A DNA stretch of 64,000 nucleotides from JAQTTT01 sp041652755 (GCA_041652755.1 JBAZGS010000006.1:1-64000); one strand, 5' to 3'; numbered from the stretch's first letter, positions 17,556-26,353 are shown. Made by a program: numbers and translations. Notes: generated by a model from the letters alone, not told the origin.

Positions 17556-18323
17556 ATGAATATTATTATTGCAGCAATAGCTGGTTTATTGCAGGGAATT
17601 TTTGAGTGGATTCCAATAAGCAGCCAGGGAATTATTTCAATGTTTTTAGTGCTTACTGGACAAGATTTTTCAAGCGCAGTAAACATTGCTTTGTTTTTGC
17701 ATGTGGGCACAATGTTTGCAGTCATTAGTTTTTTCAAAGATGACATTAAAGGCTTGGTAAAGCCTAAAAACACTAAGGATTTGAATCTTTTATATTTTAT
17801 ACTATCAAGCACTTTTATTTCATTGCTTATTGGAGGGCCAATTTATCTGTTTTTGAATTCTGACTCAACTATTTTTTCAAGCGTTAATGTTTTCATAGGA
17901 ATTATGCTTTTAGTGACTGGAGCTCTTCAAATCATCAGAAAGAATTTCAGCTTAAGAAAAATGGGCTCTGAAACTAACCTAAATGACGGCTTAATAGTTG
18001 GAGCTTCCCAGGGATTATCGGTTATTCCTGGAATAAGCAGGAGCGGAATCACTGTATTCTCACTTTTACTTAGGGGTTTTAATGCTGATTATGCTTTGAA
18101 GCTTAGCTTTTTAATGAGTGTTCCTGTTGTTTTTATTGAATCAATGTACGAAGCTGTCTTTAAAGGATTCGGCTTTGATTTAAGCTATTTAGTTGCTGCA
18201 TTAATTGCTTTCTTTGTAGGAAAGCTTACTATTGGTTTTTTCCTGAAATTTGTTAAAAAAGTTGACTTTTCAGCTTTTTGCATAATACTTGGCTTTTTAA
18301 GCATTGTTTCAGCAATATTTTAA
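17556..18323 (+). CDS. uppP: Undecaprenyl-diphosphatase-like UppP/BacA
   Basis: Integral membrane phosphatase of 255 residues that recycles polyprenyl diphosphate carriers. The two conserved motifs are intact: LLQGIFEWIPISSQG (about 12-26) and SVIPGISRSGIT (about 153-164). Archaea lack peptidoglycan, so the substrate is probably the dolichyl-type lipid used for glycosylation; glycosyltransferases at 22.8, 38.4 and 39.7 kb are consistent with that. Confidence 0.88.
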   Translation: MNIIIAAIAGLLQGIFEWIPISSQGIISMFLVLTGQDFSSAVNIALFLHVGTMFAVISFFKDDIKGLVKPKNTKDLNLLYFILSSTFISLLIGGPIYLFLNSDSTIFSSVNVFIGIMLLVTGALQIIRKNFSLRKMGSETNLNDGLIVGASQGLSVIPGISRSGITVFSLLLRGFNADYALKLSFLMSVPVVFIESMYEAVFKGFGFDLSYLVAALIAFFVGKLTIGFFLKFVKKVDFSAFCIILGFLSIVSAIF

Positions 18324-18348
18324 AACACTATGGCTTTTCTTTTAAGTT

Positions 18349-19110
18349 ATGTTTTATTTGATTGGAAGCGGCATTAATGGGTACGGCTCAATGCCTATTG
18401 AGGGAATAAATGCTTGCAAGGTTAGCGATTACGTTTATCTTGAAAGGTACACTAACATAATAAGCGATTATGATTTGTTAATGCTTGAGAAATTGATTGG
18501 GAAAAAAATAATTGAACTTTCAAGAATTGATTTAGAGACTGGTTTTGAAAAAAATGTTTTGCCTAAAGCTAGTGATAAAACTGTTTCTTTGATAATTGTA
18601 GGAGATCCTTTAAGCGCCACAACTCATATTGAATTCTTAAAGGAGTGCAAGGAAAAAAGAATTGATTATAAAGTAATCCATGCCAGCAGCATTTATTCAA
18701 GCCTGTGCGAAACTGGACTTTTTGTCTATAAGTTTGGCAAAAGCGCAAGCATTCCTTATCCTGAAAAAAACTATAACCCTACCAGTTTTTTTGACATTGT
18801 TGAAAATAATTTTAAGAACAACGCGCATACAATAGTTTTTTTGGATATAAAGAAAGATTTGGAAAAATATATGAGCATTAATGAAGGCTTAAGCATTCTT
18901 TTAAGGATTAGCAAGGAAAAAAAGTCATTTTTAAACAAAAACACCGAAATTATTGGGGTTTCAAGAATGGGTTATGATGACCAAATCATAAAATTCGGAA
19001 AAATAAAAGACTTAATAGAGTTTGATTTCAAAAAAAAGCCACACATCCTTATTATTCCTAAGTTAAGCGAGATTGAAAGAGAATATGTTAGCTTTTTGTA
19101 TGGCAAATAA
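18349..19110 (+). CDS. dphB: Diphthine synthase
   Basis: SAM-dependent methyltransferase (Dph5) that methylates the modified His of elongation factor 2 during diphthamide synthesis. It shows the tetrapyrrole-methylase-like fold: LIGSGING at the start, IIVGDPLSATTH (about 83-94), HASSIYSSLCETGL (about 120-133) and a YNPTSFFDIVENN segment. Its 253 residues are standard. A fragment of the first pathway enzyme Dph2 occurs at 30.3 kb. Confidence 0.92.
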   Translation: MFYLIGSGINGYGSMPIEGINACKVSDYVYLERYTNIISDYDLLMLEKLIGKKIIELSRIDLETGFEKNVLPKASDKTVSLIIVGDPLSATTHIEFLKECKEKRIDYKVIHASSIYSSLCETGLFVYKFGKSASIPYPEKNYNPTSFFDIVENNFKNNAHTIVFLDIKKDLEKYMSINEGLSILLRISKEKKSFLNKNTEIIGVSRMGYDDQIIKFGKIKDLIEFDFKKKPHILIIPKLSEIEREYVSFLYGK

Positions 19111-19139
19111 TTTAATTGCCAGACAGCTTTTTCTTATTC

Positions 19140-19796
19140 ATGAATGAGGAGTTATCCAAGCTTATAAGCCAGGGTTTTTTTCTAAGCGCCAGAAAAATTA
19201 TAATGGCTGATTTGCTTAACAAGCAGGGATTTGAGTGCTCGGTTAAGAATAATGAATTTTTTTTAAACCACCCCCAGTTTTCAATCATGATTAATGATTC
19301 TTCAAGTGTTCTCATAGGAGATGATTCTTACTTAAATGAAGCAATTAAGAGCATAAAAAAGGAGAGTTATGAAATGGTTTACAAAGCTATTTGTTCTAAA
19401 AAAAAACTGCTGAAAAATGATATGTTTAATTTCATAAATTTAGAGCTTAATCCATTGATTTTCCAATGCTTTCATGACTTCAAAATTGATTTTTCAAAGA
19501 TTTCAAAGCGCTTGGAGAAAAAAAATGTTAGCTCAGTTTTTTCTAAAAATGTTTTCAGCGCTTGGAGAAAAAATACTCACTACAGCATAAAACTTGATGC
19601 TGATTATTCAATTAATGATGCTGATTTTTCGCTGGATTTTTTCAAGCTTAAAAATGATGAGTTGTTCATGGGTTTTCCTTACTCTATAAAATTTATGAGC
19701 AATCCATTTAAGGGATTCGTTTACAATGGCAACTTAAAAGAGTTTAAAGAAATTTCTTATGCTTTAATTGATGAGCTTGCTAAAGAATTCATATGA
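19140..19796 (+). CDS. Hypothetical protein
   Basis: A 218-residue, Phe/Ser/Asp-rich soluble protein; the ATG at 19140 follows a TTG-led extension that is not supported. The first 60 residues include a helix SARKIIMADLLNKQGFECSV. The middle has two nearby Lys-rich helices and the C-terminal half is rich in Asp and Phe. No family recognised. It overlaps the convergent HAD-like gene by 8 bp. Confidence 0.5.
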   Translation: MNEELSKLISQGFFLSARKIIMADLLNKQGFECSVKNNEFFLNHPQFSIMINDSSSVLIGDDSYLNEAIKSIKKESYEMVYKAICSKKKLLKNDMFNFINLELNPLIFQCFHDFKIDFSKISKRLEKKNVSSVFSKNVFSAWRKNTHYSIKLDADYSINDADFSLDFFKLKNDELFMGFPYSIKFMSNPFKGFVYNGNLKEFKEISYALIDELAKEFI

Positions 19797-20400
19797 GAAC
19801 TTTCAAAAAATCGTCAAATTTTGGGTAAAAATAATCAATATCCTCAAAGTCTTTATGCTTTCCTGAAATTAGCATTGTTTTCATTCCAATCTCTTTTGCA
19901 AGGCTTAAATCCTTCAATTTTTCACTAACAACTAAGCATTCTTCAGGAAGCAACTTGGAATTAAGCATTGCATTTAAATACATCTTTTTGTTATCTTTTT
20001 TAATCTTTAACTTGCTGCTTATTGCTTCATAGTCAAATTCTATCTTGTTATATTTTTTTATTGATTCATACCAAGGGTAATAAAAATTGCTGCATAATGC
20101 GAAGCTGAAATTAGCTTTAGCTTTGACCAACAGTTTTGGATCAAATATTATATTAAATGATTTTAAAAATTCTTTTTTTATACTTTTTAATTTCTTCCTT
20201 GTTTTTATTTTTTTCAATAAATTGTTCCAGAATATTTTCTCCGAAATTTTCCCAATTAATAACTTATCATACAAATCTAGTGTGCATAATTTTAGGCTTT
20301 GCTCACTGCCTTTAAAATTAAGTATTTTTTTCAATAAAGAATATTCATCTTCAGCGTTTGTAAGCATCACTGTTAAATCGACTATTACCAGCTTGAACAT
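19789..20400 (-). CDS. HAD-like protein with degenerate motifs
   Basis: A 203-residue haloacid-dehalogenase-like protein. Motif I reads VIVDLTVML, keeping Asp8 but replacing the acid/base Asp at +2 with Thr10. Motif II is LCSNF. The motif IV region reads VVSEKLKDLSLAKEIGM where active enzymes have GD-x3-D. The GMKTMLIS strand and overall order fit an epoxide-hydrolase-like HAD fold with a helical cap. It is probably catalytically impaired. Its start overlaps the end of the R15P isomerase-like gene by 16 bp, so the two are likely cotranscribed. Confidence 0.6.
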   Translation of the reverse strand: MFKLVIVDLTVMLTNAEDEYSLLKKILNFKGSEQSLKLCTLDLYDKLLIGKISEKIFWNNLLKKIKTRKKLKSIKKEFLKSFNIIFDPKLLVKAKANFSFALCSNFYYPWYESIKKYNKIEFDYEAISSKLKIKKDNKKMYLNAMLNSKLLPEECLVVSEKLKDLSLAKEIGMKTMLISGKHKDFEDIDYFYPKFDDFLKVLI

Positions 20401-21212
20401 GTTATTTCCTTTTTTATTCCTTTTTCTGTTATGAATCCTTGGACTAATTCATTGCTTGTTGTGTCAAAGGCAGGATTCCAAATATTAAGCCCTTTAGGAG
20501 GATTTTCCCATATTTCGCTTGGGTCCCTGTATTCTATTCTTAAATTGTCAGTGAACTTGAAAGTTTCAGTGCAGACATAGAAAGGCACTTTATGCTTTTT
20601 TGCAATATTTGCCAAAGTATCTGTTCCAATCTTATTAACAAAATAATTCTTAGTCAACGCATCGCAACCCACAAATACAATGCTTGGCGGAAAAATCTCA
20701 AAAGCTTCAGTCATGCCGCTGTCAATTGTTAAAGTTGTTCTTATGCCTAACTCAGTCAAGTCTTTTGCAGTCACTCTTCCTTGAAATAATGGCCTTGCTT
20801 CAAAGCATACAACATTAAAATTTTTTCCCTGCTCTTTTGCTTTCTTTAAAATCCTTATAACTGAGCTGCTATGGCAGTGAGTAAAAATATTCATACCCTC
20901 CTTTATCAGGTTAGCACCTAAATCGCTTATTATTTTTTCAGAATCCTCTTTTTCTTTTATTAATTTATTAGCTAATTTGACGAAATCCTCTTTTTTCTTG
21001 GCATTTCTTATTATGTAATTTATTCCATTAATTAACATTGGCTCTGTTGGCCTTGCATTAAAAAGCTCTGATTTGGCGAATTCAACATCTTTTTTATAGT
21101 CTTTTCCATTTTCAACATGTTTAGCGAAAGCCATTATTCCTTGCTTTGCAATCGCACTAGCTCCTTGGATGTGAATCTTTTTTATGCCTTCAACCACTTC
21201 TTTAAATTTCAT
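20385..21212 (-). CDS. Ribose-1,5-bisphosphate isomerase / eIF2B-like
   Basis: A 275-residue protein of the IF2B superfamily, most like archaeal ribose-1,5-bisphosphate isomerase. NARPTEPML (about 52), THCHSSSV (active-site Cys region, about 110), EARPLFQGR, GCDAL (active-site Asp region), NKIGTDTLA and WNPAFD match in order. In the archaeal AMP pathway it converts R15P to ribulose-1,5-bisphosphate. A regulatory eIF2B-alpha-like role is the alternative; both catalytic residues present favours the isomerase. Confidence 0.78.
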   Translation of the reverse strand: MKFKEVVEGIKKIHIQGASAIAKQGIMAFAKHVENGKDYKKDVEFAKSELFNARPTEPMLINGINYIIRNAKKKEDFVKLANKLIKEKEDSEKIISDLGANLIKEGMNIFTHCHSSSVIRILKKAKEQGKNFNVVCFEARPLFQGRVTAKDLTELGIRTTLTIDSGMTEAFEIFPPSIVFVGCDALTKNYFVNKIGTDTLANIAKKHKVPFYVCTETFKFTDNLRIEYRDPSEIWENPPKGLNIWNPAFDTTSNELVQGFITEKGIKKEITCSSW

Positions 21213-21272
21213 AATAAAACTTAATTATTGCTGATTTAAAAGAATTTATGTTAAATAATTCAAAAAAAAAGA

Positions 21273-21551
21273 TTATACATCTACTGTTCTTCTTACATCT
21301 GTCACTTCTACACTGTTAACTCCTTCTATTTCTGAAATCTCATTTTCTATTGGCTCAGTGCTTCCTTTGCTTTCATCCATTATTGCCATTATTTCTATTG
21401 CTTTTAGCCCGAAAGCAACTGGCTTAAGCTCAACTTTTCCTACTTCTCCATGCTTTGAAAGAATATCCTTAATTTTTTCAGATAAAGCGTTCAAGTCAAT
21501 TTCTACAGATTCTGGCATTATGTTAAAAGTTACCACTACTTTTGATGCCAT
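21273..21551 (-). CDS. ef1b: Elongation factor 1-beta (aEF1B)
   Basis: Nucleotide-exchange factor for EF-1A, 92 residues, with the usual KVVVTFNIMPES start, VGKVELKPVAFGLKAIEIMA core and VNSVEVTDVRRTVDV end. The ATG at 21551 sits one base after the stop of the zinc-ribbon gene and is preceded by an AGGTGG Shine-Dalgarno motif inside that gene, so the two are translationally coupled. Confidence 0.93.
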   Translation of the reverse strand: MASKVVVTFNIMPESVEIDLNALSEKIKDILSKHGEVGKVELKPVAFGLKAIEIMAIMDESKGSTEPIENEISEIEGVNSVEVTDVRRTVDV

Positions 21552-21552
21552 C

Positions 21553-21720
21553 TTAAGGTCCACCTGTTTTGCAATTAGGGCAGACATACTTAATCATTGA
21601 TTTCCTGCACCTTCCGCACCTAATTATTGTGTTTTTGCAATTTGGACATTTGAATTCTACGCTATTTTCTCCGCCCACGATTTCATTTTTACATGAGATG
21701 CATATTTTCTTTATTGTCAT
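21553..21720 (-). CDS. Small zinc-ribbon protein upstream of aEF1B
   Basis: A 55-residue protein with CISC, CPNC, CGRC and CPNC motifs and the ending KYVCPNCKTGGP. This short zinc-ribbon protein (DUF1610-like) precedes the aEF1B gene in many euryarchaeal and DPANN genomes, where it is usually annotated as an RNA-binding zinc-finger protein. Its stop is one base from the aEF1B ATG, and its last codons supply the Shine-Dalgarno sequence for that gene. Confidence 0.85.
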   Translation of the reverse strand: MTIKKICISCKNEIVGGENSVEFKCPNCKNTIIRCGRCRKSMIKYVCPNCKTGGP

Positions 21721-21761
21721 ATGTTAAATTAGATAAAAGAATTGTTTTTAAATCTTGCTGT

Positions 21762-22442
21762 CTAAATAAGCTCAGAATCTATTAACTCAAGCATGTTATT
21801 TTTAAGCTCTTCTTCTATTTTTGCATTCTTTTTTATAAGCTCTTTTGACACTTCTAAATTAATCTTTGATAGTTCCAGCCTTGAATTAGTGCTAGTTTTC
21901 ATGTATTGCAGTTGCTCTATTACTGAACGCTTGAATTTTCCACTCCATAAAAAAGGCCTGATGAATCCTGCTACTCCAGTATCCCCAATGTAATCAGCAT
22001 CCTGAACTATTTTTAATTCCAAGGGTTTTTTGCCTTTAAATCCCTCCCTTTTGTCATGGTTTTCTATCAAATAGCAAACTTCTTTGATGAACTCTTCGCT
22101 GTGTCCTAATTTTTTAAGCACTGGTTTTGCGAGTTCAGCACTTAATTTAGGATGCTTATGCCATTCCTCATCCGGATTCTTAGCCCAGCCTTTAATAGTT
22201 ATCACTTTTTTTATGTCAATTTTTGACTTGCCAATGTCATGAAATAGGGTTGCTGTCAAGACTTCTTCCTTTTTGACTTTTTCGGGCAATAATTTTATTA
22301 TCTCTTTTGCGCTTTCAAAAACCCTTAATGTAAAAAAAGTTTCATCAAGAGGGCCTGAGCAAAAATAATGCCTTTTTTTAAAATACTTGCATGCTATTTG
22401 GTATAATTTCTTGTAATCAGGATGTTTGTCAGCTTCATTCAT
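21762..22442 (-). CDS. HD-domain phosphohydrolase
   Basis: A 226-residue HD-superfamily protein: TLFHDIGKS (metal-binding HD, about 78), WHKHPKLSAELA, YLIENHDKREG and IVQDADYIGDTG in the expected order. The presence of all metal ligands suggests activity on a nucleotide or phosphoester. An upstream ATG at 22466 would add eight residues. The start region is divergent from Pth2 and the two promoters lie within about 40 bp. Confidence 0.75.
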   Translation of the reverse strand: MNEADKHPDYKKLYQIACKYFKKRHYFCSGPLDETFFTLRVFESAKEIIKLLPEKVKKEEVLTATLFHDIGKSKIDIKKVITIKGWAKNPDEEWHKHPKLSAELAKPVLKKLGHSEEFIKEVCYLIENHDKREGFKGKKPLELKIVQDADYIGDTGVAGFIRPFLWSGKFKRSVIEQLQYMKTSTNSRLELSKINLEVSKELIKKNAKIEEELKNNMLELIDSELI

Positions 22443-22484
22443 AATTACTAAAGAATTAAAAATCATGAAAATAAATAACTATCT

Positions 22485-22835
22485 ATGGAATATAAGCAGG
22501 CAATAATACTTCGCACCAATTTAGGCATGGACAAAGGCAAATTAGTGAGCCAGGGGGCTCATGCAAGCGTTGCATCAGCTTACAAGACTTTTCAGAAACA
22601 TCCAGAAATTTTCAGGGAATGGATAGGCAGCATGAAAAAAATAGTATTGAAAGTGAGCAGCGAGAAGGAATTGATGGAATTAAAAGTCAAGGCTGCAAAA
22701 GCAGGATTAGTTGTAGAATTAATTAGGGATGCTGGAAGGACGCAAATTGAGCCGGGCTCAATCACTGCACTAGGAATAGGGCCTGATACTGATGAAAAAG
22801 TAGATGCAATAATTAATGATTTAAAACTGCTTTAA
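22485..22835 (+). CDS. pth2: Peptidyl-tRNA hydrolase 2
   Basis: Releases tRNA from prematurely dropped peptidyl-tRNA. The 116-residue archaeal/eukaryal type shows QAIILRTNLGMDKGKLVSQGAHAS, with the conserved Lys-Gly-Lys and His, then the signature DAGRTQIEPGS and TALGIGP. Complements the RqcH-like protein at the left edge. Confidence 0.95.
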   Translation: MEYKQAIILRTNLGMDKGKLVSQGAHASVASAYKTFQKHPEIFREWIGSMKKIVLKVSSEKELMELKVKAAKAGLVVELIRDAGRTQIEPGSITALGIGPDTDEKVDAIINDLKLL

Positions 22836-22840
22836 GATTA

Positions 22841-24208
22841 TTATTCAAATACTTTGTTGATTAATTTTGTTGTTTGATAAGCCATTCTTTCAGATGTTAA
22901 AGGATTATCCCTTAACAATACTGACTTCCTTATTTTATTAGCTGTGTCAAAATCATAAGGCATTCCTTTAAATTTTTCTATAGCATCCATGAAATCAGTT
23001 GCTGCCTGTTCAACTGCCCTACTTTTTAGTATTAATTCATCATTAGTTTTTGGATAAGGTATATTAATATCTAAAGGCAAAGGCACTAACCTATTATTTT
23101 TAATGTCAGTTATTACTTCAGGTATTCCTCCAATATATGAAGCTATTGTTCTTGTTCCAGCCATTTGAGCTTCAACAACGCTTAATCCTAAAGCTTCGCT
23201 TCTTGCAGGGTGCAAATAAATATCTAATAATTGAACTAAAGGAGTTGTGAATAATCCTGCATAAATTTCTGAATCAGTTATTCCATCATTGCTTAATGAA
23301 GATTTGAATGATTCTGAAACTAAGTTATCATATTCTTTTTGCCCTGTCAAAAATTTTGATATATCAAAGCCTATCCTTATCCTTTTAGAATCAATAAGTT
23401 CAGAGCAATTATCTTCAACGTATTTAAAAAAATTAGTCCTGTCGAGACCGTTGCTTGAAGCAAAAACGAAATAGGTTTCATCATTTTGGGATTCAAGCTT
23501 TTCAAGCAAATTCTTGATGATGTCAACCCCTTTTAATTCCTGCATTCTGCCAACATATCCTATAACTGTTGCTTTTGGACTTATTTTCAAGCACTCTTCC
23601 CTCAAAGTAGTTCTTTCATCTACATTTAAAGGAGTATATAATTGCTCGTTTACTCCATTCATAACAACATTCATATTTTTATGCATGTTTGGAAAATATT
23701 TAAATGACTCTTTAACATGCTCGCTTACACCTATGTTCAAGTCTATTAATTTATCCTCAAGATAGCCATTCATTCTTTTATAATCATCAGGCCTTCTCAT
23801 ATGCGGACCAAAAGAATACAAGTCGCTTAAGCAATGCCAATGAGCCATTGTTTTTATGTTAGGAGTCCTTTCTTTCTCAAGCAATCTTGAAGCAGTCATG
23901 AAATGAAGATCAACCATTGACTGCCCATCCAATGATCTTATGCACTCATACATATTGCTCATTGTTTCAGCATTGTTTGTCCCTTTATTTATTCTGACTA
24001 CATTAATACCTAATGATTCTTTTACTGACTTATCAGCCACTTCATAAAATGCCTCTTGGCCAGTGACTGGTTTTACTGTTGTTAATAAATAGATGTTAAA
24101 ATCCTTTTTTTGATATTTTGATAATTCATTTATAACTATTGTTTGGCCATAAGAATGCTGGTCTATTGGAAAATCATTTTTATCATAAATATGAATCAAG
24201 TTCTTCAT
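22841..24208 (-). CDS. GT4-type glycosyltransferase
   Basis: A 455-residue GT-B glycosyltransferase. The N-terminal half has HWHCLSDLYSFGPH and GVSEHVKESF; the C-terminal half has IGYVGRMQELKGVDII, YLHPARSEALGLSVVEAQMAG (the E-x7-E donor-binding motif) and ASYIGGIPEVI. No signal peptide or membrane helix, so it acts in the cytoplasm. Long for GT4 because of an insert around 285-330. Donor and acceptor cannot be told; envelope glycan synthesis is plausible. Confidence 0.82.
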   Translation of the reverse strand: MKNLIHIYDKNDFPIDQHSYGQTIVINELSKYQKKDFNIYLLTTVKPVTGQEAFYEVADKSVKESLGINVVRINKGTNNAETMSNMYECIRSLDGQSMVDLHFMTASRLLEKERTPNIKTMAHWHCLSDLYSFGPHMRRPDDYKRMNGYLEDKLIDLNIGVSEHVKESFKYFPNMHKNMNVVMNGVNEQLYTPLNVDERTTLREECLKISPKATVIGYVGRMQELKGVDIIKNLLEKLESQNDETYFVFASSNGLDRTNFFKYVEDNCSELIDSKRIRIGFDISKFLTGQKEYDNLVSESFKSSLSNDGITDSEIYAGLFTTPLVQLLDIYLHPARSEALGLSVVEAQMAGTRTIASYIGGIPEVITDIKNNRLVPLPLDINIPYPKTNDELILKSRAVEQAATDFMDAIEKFKGMPYDFDTANKIRKSVLLRDNPLTSERMAYQTTKLINKVFE

Positions 24209-24314
24209 ACTATATCATGTAATTATTCTTTTTAAAAAGCCTTTTATTGCCCAATTTAAAGGTATGAAGTGCATATTTGTTGAAACTTTAAAAAATAGGT
24301 TAATTGCTTTAATA

Positions 24315-25391
24315 TTACCTTGTTATTTGGAAGCTTAAGACTTTATCTTTCAAGGCTTTTGCAGCTTTATTGGTTTCAAAATGCTTCCTTACTGGAATTA
24401 AGCATTGGTCAATGTAGTCAGCAATGGTAGTTTTTAAGTCCATGGGGTGAATCTTTTTAGCAAGGAATAACTCCTTTAATTCTTCATAGCTTTTAATATT
24501 TAAGTTGCCTCCAAACTTTTCAGGCCTTTTAACAGTGATTTCTTTGAATTTTTCAAAAACAATGTATTTTGCGTATTCTAAAATGGGATTATCCTCTTCT
24601 TTTCCTTCAGGACAATAAGCTTTTTGGAACTTTCTTATAACATCTTCTCTAGAATCAGTCATGAAAATGGCAGTATCAGGCTTTGATTTGCTCATTTTCA
24701 TTGCAATCTTTCTGTCAATGCCTTCTGCATCTGTTTCTTTGAATTGAAGCCCAAGCAGCATGTGATTATGTATTGCTACTGGAGCTTTAAGCCCTAATTT
24801 AGGAAACAATTCCCTTGCTAGCATGTTAACCTTTCTTTGATCTAATCCTAATTGCGCAATATCAACCCCTAATTCTTTCATGTCAGCAGTTTGCATTAAG
24901 GGGTAAAGTATTTGACTGCTAGGGTTGCTGGTGCTTTCTTCCCTTCCCATTATTTGGCTGCATCTAAGAACTCTTTGGACAGTTGCATGAGTGGATAATC
25001 TCAGCACTGTTTCCATGTAAGTCGGACTCTTGGTTATTACATCACTTGCCCAGACGAATTCAACATTTTTTAAGTCCATCCCGCATGCTTTCCATATTTC
25101 TATAAAATATTTGCCAACTGTTTGTATTTTATCCAAATCTCCCCCCATTTTATTATTAAGCATTGCGAACCAGTCTGCAATATAGAACTTGAACTTAATG
25201 CCTAAGCTTGTTAGTTTATTTACATTAATAGCCCTCATTAAACCTTGGGCAATATGAAGCTGCCCTGATGGCTCAAATCCATCATAAGCAACAGGATGAG
25301 CTTTAGTTTTTAATAAATTAATCAAATCTTCTTCACTTATTATTTCTTCAGCAAAGCTCTTAATAATTCTAATCTTTTCATCAACATTCAT
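24315..25391 (-). CDS. tyrS: Tyrosyl-tRNA synthetase
   Basis: Class I aminoacyl-tRNA synthetase of the short archaeal/eukaryal type, 358 residues. It has YDGFEPSGQLHIAQG (with the HIGH-equivalent HIAQ), FYIADWFAMLN, MQTADMKELGVDIAQLGLDQRK and KMSKSKPDTAIFM (the KMSKS loop). TyrRS recognises the C1-G72 pair of archaeal tRNA-Tyr, which the tRNA-Tyr gene 560 bases upstream possesses. A single GNAT gene lies between them. Confidence 0.94.
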   Translation of the reverse strand: MNVDEKIRIIKSFAEEIISEEDLINLLKTKAHPVAYDGFEPSGQLHIAQGLMRAINVNKLTSLGIKFKFYIADWFAMLNNKMGGDLDKIQTVGKYFIEIWKACGMDLKNVEFVWASDVITKSPTYMETVLRLSTHATVQRVLRCSQIMGREESTSNPSSQILYPLMQTADMKELGVDIAQLGLDQRKVNMLARELFPKLGLKAPVAIHNHMLLGLQFKETDAEGIDRKIAMKMSKSKPDTAIFMTDSREDVIRKFQKAYCPEGKEEDNPILEYAKYIVFEKFKEITVKRPEKFGGNLNIKSYEELKELFLAKKIHPMDLKTTIADYIDQCLIPVRKHFETNKAAKALKDKVLSFQITR

Positions 25392-25447
25392 GATAATAAC
25401 TTATTAATGGATTATTTTAAAGTTTTTTAATTTTTATTTAAGAAAAA

Positions 25448-25909
25448 TTATAAATCTTCAAAAATCATGCTTACAAATAATGTTTTGAAATTGTTTTTTT
25501 CATAAAAGCTCATTAAATCGCGAGGGCTTACTGAATCAGCGAGCACTATTATTTTTGAATTGCCGTGCTTTTTTAGCTCTTCTTTGCAGGCAGTGACAAG
25601 TTTTGTGCCTATGCCTTTTTTTCTGTGGCTTTTTTTAATATAAATTGAGTCAAGTTCTGCATAAGTTTCGCCTTTTTTTAATCTATACATAATAGTGTTT
25701 TCTGTTGATTTCTTGATTTTACACATTAAAAAGCCAATAATTTCTTTCCCTTCTTTTGCAATAAATGTAGTTGATTTGCTTAGCTGCTCTTTAAATTCAT
25801 TGAAAGTGATTGGAATGGTTTTTGGCGAGACTTTTTCAGCAGCCCAAGTAGTGTATAGATTAAATAGCTCTTTTGTATCCACTTTGTCATTGGCTACTAT
25901 TATTTCCAT
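25448..25909 (-). CDS. GNAT-family N-acetyltransferase
   Basis: A 153-residue acetyltransferase. Motif A is complete (LDSIYIKKSHRKKGIGTKLV, with the acetyl-CoA pyrophosphate loop R-x2-G-I-G), and motif B follows (FYEKNNFKTLFVSM). Similar to the single-domain family related to RimI and aminoglycoside acetyltransferases. Substrate unknown. It lies between tRNA-Tyr and tyrS on the same strand. Confidence 0.82.
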   Translation of the reverse strand: MEIIVANDKVDTKELFNLYTTWAAEKVSPKTIPITFNEFKEQLSKSTTFIAKEGKEIIGFLMCKIKKSTENTIMYRLKKGETYAELDSIYIKKSHRKKGIGTKLVTACKEELKKHGNSKIIVLADSVSPRDLMSFYEKNNFKTLFVSMIFEDL

Positions 25910-25948
25910 GAATTAATTAAAGATTCATTTATTTAAAAAAAAATGGTT

Positions 25949-26082
25949 TCCCGCGGGGCAGAGTCGAACCGCCAACCTTCCGGTGTCTGCTATACGGCAT
26001 ATCATTGAAGCCATAAGGGCTATTCTCATGCCATGACTATAATTATCTACAGCCAGACGCACCACCATTGTGCTACCGCGGG
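25949..26082 (-). tRNA. tRNA-Tyr(GTA) with 62-nt intron
   Basis: Cloverleaf folded by hand: acceptor CCCGCGG/CCGCGGG giving C1-G72 (archaeal tRNA-Tyr identity), D stem GCAC/GTGC, anticodon stem TCTGG/CCGGA with anticodon GTA at 34-36, variable AGGTT, T arm GGCGG-TTCGACT-CTGCC, and discriminator A (25949). An intron at the canonical position 37/38 covers 25985-26046. It contains GGCAT/ATGCC and AGCC/GGCT pairs, so it is folded itself. CCA is not encoded. The gene lies on the same strand as tyrS. Confidence 0.9.
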
Positions 26083-26353
26083 GCAAATAAACTAATATTT
26101 AAAGAGCTTGTTTGTTTTTTAAAATTAACGAAAAATATAAAAATACCTGATTTTATCTTTAAGTTTTATGAATAAAGTTAGTTCGAATGGTTTTGGATTG
26201 GCTGCATTCAGGTTTTTCTTTTTTTATTGAAATAAGCAATAATCAATGTTGCTTATGAGAAAAAAATTCTACTTATTAGAAATTTTTTTATGGGCAGCTA
26301 AAAAAAGAAAAAACTATGGTTAAAAAAAATTGTGTGGTGAAAAATAAAAATGA
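26083..26353. other. Intergenic region, no convincing gene
   Basis: About 270 bases between tRNA-Tyr and the next gene. It holds a TATA-like AAAATATAAAAAT (about 26130-26142), a 20-codon frame on the plus strand (26168-26230, MNKVSSNGFGLAAF start) of doubtful meaning, T-rich stretches, and three closely spaced start candidates: ATG at 26316, ATG at 26350 and the TTG at 26354. A GGTGA motif at 26336-26340 fits the ATG at 26350 best. Confidence 0.35.

Noticed and set aside
25985..26046. C/D box guide RNA inside the tRNA-Tyr intron
   Set aside because: An ATGATA resembles a C box, but no convincing D box or guide spacing was found. The same applies to the tRNA-Leu intron.
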